Shown: piece by piece, positions 1 through 4,378 of the stretch
How positions within the stretch are numbered: the stretch's first letter is position 1
Layout: every line of letters starts with the position of its first letter
Assembly: GCA_946408865.1 (NCBI GenBank)
Contig: CAMJTZ010000093.1
Coordinates: 1-7,403 of the forward strand
Direction of reading: 5' to 3'
DNA from: an uncultured Clostridia bacterium
Lineage (GTDB): Bacteria; Bacillota_A; Clostridia; Christensenellales; Aristaeellaceae
DNA: 7,403 nt
Notes under the pieces: model-generated
What the model was told of the DNA's origin: nothing
Seen by the model: the letters and a program-made list of their open reading frames with translations, nothing else
Database searches by the model: none
Position numbers and translations under genes: made by a program

Positions 1-1
1 C

Positions 2-805
2 GCAGTGGACCGCAGCATTATTTCGTATGATCTTAAAACCGGAGAAGCGTCTTATTTTCCTGCTTCCAGCCTGCTGACGACCGGTGCCTGCCTGACCGGC
101 GGACGGCTTTACCGGTACAATACGACTGAACTGCTGCCCTGGACGCTGGAAGAAATCCAGAATGACGCAATGAAACTGGTGACGGTTACCCCACCTCCGG
201 TTACCCCGCTTCCGACATTTGTGCCGACAGCGACCCCTGTGCCAACCGCAACGCCGCGGCCAACTGCCACACCAAGACCTGAGCCGACGGAAGACGCGAA
301 CATTTATTACGGAGACCACGGGGCAAAGGTACGGAAAGTTCAGCGAAGGCTGGCTGATCTCGGTTATCCGGTCGGCAGGGTGGATGGCGCCTACGGCGTA
401 CAGACACAGACTGCCATCAGCCTGTTCTATGATGCGCTGAACATGCGGGAACGCGATTATCTGTCCCTGCTTGCATACCGGAAGCTTTTTGCAAAAGACG
501 CCCCGATCTATGACCAGTTCCTGCCGCTGAAAAAGGGGAACAGCGGGTTAAGCGTTCTGTATATGCAGATTGCACTGAAGGAAATCGGACTGGATCCGGT
601 TAAAATAGATGGCGTATACGGCGAACTGACCATACAGGCGGTTGCGGCGTACCAGCAGATTATCGGATATATTCCGGGACCGAAAGAAGAACCCGGCGAG
701 TACGCATCCAGAGAACTGCTGCAGCAGCTTTACGGACCGGAACCGATTCCGACGGCTGAACCGACGATTACACCGGAACCGGCCACGCCGACAGATCTGA
801 GATAA
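2..805 (+). CDS. Peptidoglycan-binding-repeat protein, 5' partial
   Basis: C-terminal part of a probably secreted or surface-attached protein. The frame is open to the left edge; a GTG at 5 could be read as a start, but no ribosome site is visible and the first ~45 residues look like the end of a folded domain, so the gene most likely continues upstream. Counting from that GTG: a domain end (1-50), a Pro/Thr-rich linker (62-95), PG_binding_1-like repeat 1 (about 101-147, with YYGDHGAKVRKVQRRLADLG and VDGAYGVQTQTAI), repeat 2 (about 174-244, with LKKGNSG and IDGVYGELTIQAVAAYQ), then a second Pro/Thr tail (245-263). The G-x-x-D-G-x-[YF]-G-xx-T core of the family is seen in both repeats. Such repeats usually anchor cell-wall enzymes or sensors to peptidoglycan; the activity of the missing N-terminal part cannot be told. 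It ends at a TAA directly before a strong hairpin. Confidence 0.85.
   Translation, partial: AVDRSIISYDLKTGEASYFPASSLLTTGACLTGGRLYRYNTTELLPWTLEEIQNDAMKLVTVTPPPVTPLPTFVPTATPVPTATPRPTATPRPEPTEDANIYYGDHGAKVRKVQRRLADLGYPVGRVDGAYGVQTQTAISLFYDALNMRERDYLSLLAYRKLFAKDAPIYDQFLPLKKGNSGLSVLYMQIALKEIGLDPVKIDGVYGELTIQAVAAYQQIIGYIPGPKEEPGEYASRELLQQLYGPEPIPTAEPTITPEPATPTDLR
227..280 (+). repeat. Three 18-bp units encoding a TATPxP linker
   Basis: Three adjacent 18-bp units encode T-A-T-P-V-P, T-A-T-P-R-P and T-A-T-P-R-P, the core of the Pro/Thr linker before the first peptidoglycan-binding repeat. The units agree in protein but use different codons at most third positions (for example ACA/ACC/ACT for the first Thr). 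This points to an old, protein-selected spacer rather than recent slippage. Such linkers are typically extended and flexible. Confidence 0.8.
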
Positions 806-842
806 ATCAAATGGGGGATCACCAGGTGATCCCCCATTTGAT
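806..842. terminator. Bidirectional hairpin terminator between convergent genes
   Basis: A perfect 18-bp inverted repeat (arms 806-823 and 825-842, one base between; in RNA the loop would be about 5 nt). The GC core is GGGGGATCACC paired with GGTGATCCCCC, flanked by A/T pairs. It starts one base after the stop of the rightward peptidoglycan-binding gene and contains the TGA stop (819-821, read on -) of the leftward glycosyltransferase. On the minus strand the GC core is followed by a T-rich run (ATTTGATTTATC), as in an intrinsic terminator. On the plus strand the tail is weaker (ATTTGATAAAG). Confidence 0.85.
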
Positions 843-1589
843 AAAGTATCGGGCAACAGTTTTGAAACTGTGGACATGATTCGCAAAAAGAAGATTTGAT
901 TTCGTTTCCTCCCGCAGGACGACCTGCATATCCGGATGGCATACGATGCTGCCCAGATGATTGCTCTGGATGTTCCGGCAGAGATCCGCATCTTCCTGAA
1001 GCCGGGTGAAACCCGGATCAAATCCATTCAGCTTCCGGAACACTTCTGTCCGGATCAGTAAAAACTGAACCGGTGCTGTATCAACCGGAACCGGCATTTC
1101 CACATTCTGATCGGCCATGGTATATTCCCGCTGCCAGCGAAGAAAGATACCACCGAATCCGGACAACGCACTTCCGGTCAGATACCGGATGGAAAGCTGC
1201 TTTCTCGGGAAGAACAGTTCTTCACCCGCTTCATTGAAAAACCGGGGAGACAGTACAGCTATATTCGGATGCGCTTCCATATACGAAATCATCCTGCGGA
1301 GCAGGGAAGGATGAAAGGAAACACCCGTATCCAGCAGGAGATGATATTTACTCTGCAACTGCGGAAGGATGGCATTATGGGCTCTGGAAATACCGGAATT
1401 CTTATCCTGGGCGACGACAACCACCCCAGGGAAGGCCCATTTCAGCCGTTCCGCCGTCAGCTCCTCCGGAGAATTGTCACTCAGAAAGACAGACACCTCA
1501 AGATCCGCATTCTGAATGCAGCGGAGGGCGATATCAATTTCATCCCCGCAGCGATACATCACGAGACATGCGGAAAGAATCGGCGGCAT
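819..1589 (-). CDS. Family 2 glycosyltransferase, WbbL/rhamnosyltransferase-like
   Basis: 256-residue GT-A fold glycosyltransferase, expected to move a sugar from a nucleotide-sugar to a cell-surface glycan precursor at the inner face of the membrane. Visible motifs: N-terminal beta strand SACLVMYRCG (6-15), SDNS with Asp38 (nucleotide binding), NSGISRAHN (64-72), the metal-site region LLLDTG (84-89), SPRFFNEAGEE (114-124), the acceptor/catalytic block GFDPGF..LQEDADLC (189-204), and the C-terminal RYFIKWG (247-253) typical of WbbL-like proteins. Length is normal for a short family member with no transmembrane segment. The ATG at 1587-1589 has an AAGGAGGT ribosome site at 1599-1606 with 9-nt spacing. 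The metal motif reads D-T-G where many relatives have N-P-D. The sugar donor and acceptor cannot be told. It stands alone on its strand, not in a polysaccharide operon. Confidence 0.9.
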   Translation of the reverse strand: MPPILSACLVMYRCGDEIDIALRCIQNADLEVSVFLSDNSPEELTAERLKWAFPGVVVVAQDKNSGISRAHNAILPQLQSKYHLLLDTGVSFHPSLLRRMISYMEAHPNIAVLSPRFFNEAGEELFFPRKQLSIRYLTGSALSGFGGIFLRWQREYTMADQNVEMPVPVDTAPVQFLLIRTEVFRKLNGFDPGFTRLQEDADLCRNIQSNHLGSIVCHPDMQVVLREETKSNLLFANHVHSFKTVARYFIKWGITW

Positions 1590-1631
1590 GGAAACGGGAC
1601 CTCCTTCAGGACAATGTATATAATCTTTTTT

Positions 1632-1660
1632 ATTTTACAGGGAAGAGGAAGCTTTGTAAA
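1632..1660 (-). promoter_or_regulatory. Sigma-A-type promoter of the glycosyltransferase gene
   Basis: Read on the minus strand: -35 TTTACA (1655-1660), a 17-bp spacer and -10 TAAAAT (1632-1637), each 5 of 6 to consensus. Transcription would start near 1625, about 35 nt ahead of the glycosyltransferase ATG and upstream of its ribosome site. No activator or repressor site is obvious. Confidence 0.7.
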
Positions 1661-1689
1661 GAATCACAGTGGCGAAAAACAGGGTTTGA

Positions 1690-1698
1690 TGATATACT
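1690..1698 (+). promoter_or_regulatory. Extended -10 promoter of the NYN-LOTUS gene
   Basis: TGATATACT contains TATACT (1693-1698) preceded by the TG of an extended -10 element. The matching -35 position (1670-1675, TGGCGA) is poor, as is common with extended -10 promoters. The predicted start near 1705 puts the stem-loop at 1706-1727 at the very 5' end of the transcript. A further TATAAT at 1619-1624 has no usable -35. The promoter lies back-to-back with the glycosyltransferase promoter, about 30 bp apart. Confidence 0.5.
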
Positions 1699-1705
1699 GA
1701 ACAAG

Positions 1706-1727
1706 CGGCAGGGACAAAGCCCTGCCG
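1706..1727 (+). promoter_or_regulatory. 5' leader stem-loop of the NYN-LOTUS transcript
   Basis: Perfect 8-bp stem, CGGCAGGG (1706-1713) with CCCTGCCG (1720-1727), around a 6-nt loop ACAAAG. It has no T-run after it, so it does not look like a terminator. It sits between the predicted transcription start and the ribosome site (1736-1745). It may protect the 5' end of the mRNA or serve as a binding site for a regulator. The function is inference; the pairing is seen directly. Confidence 0.55.
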
Positions 1728-1735
1728 AATCAACA

Positions 1736-1745
1736 GGGAAGAGGG
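1736..1745 (+). promoter_or_regulatory. Ribosome binding site deciding the NYN-LOTUS start
   Basis: GGGAAGAGGG lies directly ahead of the conserved start of the NYN domain. In frame behind it come ACG (1751-1753, 6 nt after GAGG) and CTG (1754-1756, 9 nt after GAGG), but no ATG, GTG or TTG until the GTG inside the first beta strand (1775-1777). This argues for initiation at one of the two rare codons, or for a changed start codon. Confidence 0.55.
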
Positions 1746-1753
1746 TTGTTACG

Positions 1754-2746
1754 CTGAGTAAATTTGCTGTATTTGTGGATCTGGAAAACTGCGGGGCGAA
1801 GGTTCCGACGCTGAAGAGCATTCTGGAAAAGGTGAAGATCCGCGGAGATATTCTGCTGGGGAAAGTATACGGATACACAGACAAGTTCGACGATCTGAAA
1901 GAGGTACTGCTGAGCAATACGTTCACGGTAGTTCCAAGCCTCCGTTACGGGATCAGCCAGAAGAACAACGCCGATATCCAGCTGGTAATTGACGCGCTGC
2001 AAGTGGCCTATGAAAATGAACTGATTGACAGTTTCTGCATTGTATCCGGAGACAGCGACTACGTCCCGCTGGTAGGCCGGCTGAAAAGTATGGGGAAATT
2101 TGTGCTGGGTATCAGCCGCAGCGAGGCAGCAAGCAATATTTTCATCAATGCCTGCAACGAGTTCCAGTTCCTGGAAAGCGTCGGGAAACGCAATGTGGAA
2201 AAGCCGCGGAAGCAGAAATCCAGTTTTACAAACGAAGAGGTGGCAGACGAAAGCGAACTGAACAAACTGCTGACAACTGTGCTCGAAGAACAGACGGACC
2301 GGGACGAGATTTATGCCAGCGAACTGAAGGGGACCCTTCTGCGCCTGCGGCCTGATTTCAACGAGAAGGCATATGGCTGCGCCACATTCTATAAATTGCT
2401 GATGAAGCTGGCAAACCGGTTCGGTGATCTGCGTGTTCATAATGACAATTTTGATGTTATGGTCGGCCTGAACAACAGCGGCGACAGCCAGGAAGCCATT
2501 CCGCAGCTGACGCGCGAGAACTGGAAAGAAGCCTTTGCAGCACAGATCCGTGCGTATAAGGACGGCGGATTTGAACGCGTTAATCCCTCCATTCTGAAGG
2601 CGGATATTATTACAGCATACCCGGATTTCAATGAACGCGCAATCGGCTTTAAACGTTTTTCAGATGTGATGAAACAACTGGAAAAGGACGGACTGGTTGT
2701 TATCGAGATGGACGAGCAGAACACCATGCTGATCAAACTGCTCTGA
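1754..2746 (+). CDS. NYN (PIN-like) domain protein with two OST-HTH/LOTUS domains
   Basis: Putative metal-dependent ribonuclease with RNA-binding domains, about 330 residues, cytosolic. Numbering from the CTG: NYN domain 1-140, with acidic residues at the expected places, D9 in FAVFVDLEN, D74 and D80 in NNADIQLVIDAL, D100 and D102 in VSGDSDYVPL; a charged linker (143-165); LOTUS 1 (about 166-228) and LOTUS 2 (about 255-318), which share the pattern PDFNE[KR]A.G...F...M. The family is LabA/DUF88-like; NYN domains are related to PIN nucleases, and LOTUS domains are known RNA binders. The RNA target is unknown. The start is uncertain. The only in-frame ATG upstream (1568) would run antisense through the glycosyltransferase start and through the promoter and leader, adding 62 residues that do not look like protein. 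The ribosome site at 1736-1745 favours CTG 1754 or ACG 1751. The next gene follows after 46 nt. Confidence 0.88.
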   Translation: MSKFAVFVDLENCGAKVPTLKSILEKVKIRGDILLGKVYGYTDKFDDLKEVLLSNTFTVVPSLRYGISQKNNADIQLVIDALQVAYENELIDSFCIVSGDSDYVPLVGRLKSMGKFVLGISRSEAASNIFINACNEFQFLESVGKRNVEKPRKQKSSFTNEEVADESELNKLLTTVLEEQTDRDEIYASELKGTLLRLRPDFNEKAYGCATFYKLLMKLANRFGDLRVHNDNFDVMVGLNNSGDSQEAIPQLTRENWKEAFAAQIRAYKDGGFERVNPSILKADIITAYPDFNERAIGFKRFSDVMKQLEKDGLVVIEMDEQNTMLIKLL

Positions 2747-2792
2747 ACAGTCGCGGGATCAGGGAAAAAGCACGGGAAGGGAGGACAGAGCC

Positions 2793-3326
2793 ATGAAATA
2801 TCTGCGGCGCGGTATCTGGTATATTGCCGGCAGACTGCTGGTAATCTGTCTGGTTCTCGGGCTGATCATCACCACATTCTACTATACGATGAACCTCAGC
2901 AATATCCAGATTGTTCTGAAGGACGGCATGGCCGGCCGTGCCAAGTATGTTATGGGAGTTACCACACAGCGGAATGACCTGGACAAATTTTTCCAGATCG
3001 GTTCGCTTGACACAGATGCCCTTGTGACCGCAACGGATCGGGGAGAATCGCCCTACATAAACTACAATATCCGCGGTATTGATCATCGGCTTGAGACCGG
3101 TTTTTTCTGGTTATGGCCATGGGATAATAATGTCTGGATTGACATTTCAGAGCGGATTCCCAGAATTGACGGACGGGTAAAGGGACTGAAAGCGGACGAA
3201 GTGATTGCCGCAAACGGTGAAAGCGCCATATATCCTCCGGAATGGCCGGAGGCGTCCTACCGTGTTCAGCTGACAAGAGAAAACGGCCAGTGGAAGATCC
3301 GGACAATGACATTGAAGAACAGATAA
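2793..3326 (+). CDS. Membrane-anchored protein of unknown function
   Basis: 177 residues that I do not recognise. A basic start (KYLRRG) and one hydrophobic segment (about 12-32, with LLVICLVLGLIITTF) suggest a signal anchor with the N-terminus inside and about 145 residues outside. The outer part is polar, with an aromatic patch FFWLWPW (104-110), a YPPEWPE stretch (147-153) and a final strand ENGQWKIRTMTL (163-174). That last strand resembles the closing strand of NTF2-like domains such as DUF4829, a weak suggestion only. No catalytic motif, lipobox or cysteine pair is visible. The ATG has a good ribosome site (GGAGG at 2780-2784, 8-nt spacing). The 46-nt gap after the NYN-LOTUS gene holds no terminator, so the two are probably cotranscribed. 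Confidence 0.8.
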   Translation: MKYLRRGIWYIAGRLLVICLVLGLIITTFYYTMNLSNIQIVLKDGMAGRAKYVMGVTTQRNDLDKFFQIGSLDTDALVTATDRGESPYINYNIRGIDHRLETGFFWLWPWDNNVWIDISERIPRIDGRVKGLKADEVIAANGESAIYPPEWPEASYRVQLTRENGQWKIRTMTLKNR

Positions 3327-3332
3327 AAGCGG

Positions 3333-3375
3333 AAACAAAAAACGCAGGAAGCTTTGGAACAGGGCTCCTGCGTTT
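3333..3375. terminator. Intrinsic terminator between membrane-protein and kinase genes
   Basis: Stem AAACGCAGGA (3340-3349) pairs with TCCTGCGTTT (3366-3375); a further GC pair can form past a one-base bulge, leaving an ~11-nt loop. Read on the minus strand, the stem runs into TTTTTTGTTT, a classic terminator tail for the ppk1-kinase operon, which stops at 3395. On the plus strand, 14 nt after the stop at 3324-3326, the tail is only moderately T-rich, so action there is likely but weaker. Confidence 0.85.
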
Positions 3376-3394
3376 CGCATTTCCGTTCAGAAAC

Positions 3395-4354
3395 TCACAA
3401 TCCTTTGATCATGGCAAGATCGCCGTAAAGAATGGAATCATCCCCAAGGGAAGCAATCTTGATTTCCACAGTGGAACGGATTGCCGGCATACAGTAACGA
3501 TCCACTTCTGCAAGAATCTTTTCAAGGAACAGATCACCGACTGCCTCCATCACGCCGCCGCCGTACAGAATCAGATCCGGTGAGAAAGTATTGATCATAT
3601 TACCGGTGGCAACGGCGAGCCAGTGACATGCACGGTCAACTGCTTCCACAGCGACGCGGTCTCCGGCGTCCAGTGCTCTTTTCAGCTTTTTGGAGCGGAA
3701 AACTCCCTCCTGAATGGCTTCCGCCATCATCGTTTCCCGGCCGCGGGCGATCTGCTGGCGAATATAAGCGGTCATGCCCTGTTTGCTGGAAAAAGCCTCC
3801 AGACATCCGCGCTGACCGCAGTTGCACAGCGGACCTTCCGGATCGAGAATCATATGGCCATATTCAGCAGCCTTGAACTGATGACCGGTATACAGGGAAC
3901 CGTTGAGCACCAGACCGCCGCCCATGCCGGTGGCGACAAAGAAACCGACAATATTCCGGTATCCTCTGGCAGCGCCATAGTGATACTCACCGTATACGCC
4001 CAGATTTACGTCGTTTCCGACAAAGAAAGGAACGCCGAATTTTTTTCGCATGGAGGAAGCCATATCATAATCCCGCCAAGGCAGGTTTGGCGCAAACAGC
4101 ACAACACCGCGCTCCTGGTCAATTACACCGGGTGCACACGATGCGATTGCTTTCAGCTTGTTCCGGTTGATTCCGGATTGGGTGATCATTTCCTCCACAA
4201 CGCTGATGATTACTTTTTCCACATCTGAGGAGGTATCGCCGTCGCCTTTGGAACGTTTCTTCAGGCGGAAGATTATTTCATCTTTTTCATTGAAAATCGC
4301 TCCAAGGACTTTTGTACCGCCCACGTCAAGGCAAATATTGTAGCTTTCAGCCAT
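3395..4354 (-). CDS. ROK-family sugar kinase, probable glucokinase
   Basis: 319 residues, the usual length. It is expected to phosphorylate glucose or a related hexose using ATP in the cytosol. Seen: the phosphate loop DVGGTK (10-15), NLPW (90-93), catalytic Asp115 in FVGNDVNLG, the ROK signature region with ATGMGGGL (141-148), sugar- and zinc-binding AAEYGH (Glu164, His167), the zinc motif CNCGQRGC (Cys177, Cys179, Cys184) followed by Glu186, and GGGV (265-268) of the second nucleotide site. The E-x-G-H and zinc motifs are those of ROK kinases, including glucokinases and N-acetylhexosamine kinases, so substrate is not settled. There is no DNA-binding N-terminus, so it is a kinase and not a ROK repressor. 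The ATG at 4352-4354 has AAGGAGGT at 4363-4370 with 8-nt spacing. It follows ppk1 by 24 nt without its own promoter, and a terminator lies after it. Confidence 0.9.
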   Translation of the reverse strand: MAESYNICLDVGGTKVLGAIFNEKDEIIFRLKKRSKGDGDTSSDVEKVIISVVEEMITQSGINRNKLKAIASCAPGVIDQERGVVLFAPNLPWRDYDMASSMRKKFGVPFFVGNDVNLGVYGEYHYGAARGYRNIVGFFVATGMGGGLVLNGSLYTGHQFKAAEYGHMILDPEGPLCNCGQRGCLEAFSSKQGMTAYIRQQIARGRETMMAEAIQEGVFRSKKLKRALDAGDRVAVEAVDRACHWLAVATGNMINTFSPDLILYGGGVMEAVGDLFLEKILAEVDRYCMPAIRSTVEIKIASLGDDSILYGDLAMIKGL

Positions 4355-4378
4355 GGTATCTGACCTCCTTGTGTCTTC

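Noticed and set aside
1568..1753. N-terminal extension of the NYN-LOTUS protein from ATG 1568
   Set aside because: It would overlap the glycosyltransferase start in antisense, pass through both promoters and the leader stem-loop, has no ribosome site, and its 62 residues do not resemble a domain.
1730..2440. 236-codon minus-strand frame opposite the NYN-LOTUS gene
   Set aside because: Antisense shadow of a gene with clear NYN and LOTUS motifs; no domain or ribosome site of its own.
3623..4228. 201-codon plus-strand frame opposite the ROK kinase
   Set aside because: Antisense to the intact ROK motifs, with no recognisable domain and no ribosome site.
3395..4354. ROK protein as a transcriptional repressor (NagC/XylR type)
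   Set aside because: ROK repressors carry an N-terminal winged helix of about 70-80 residues; here the phosphate loop starts at residue 10.
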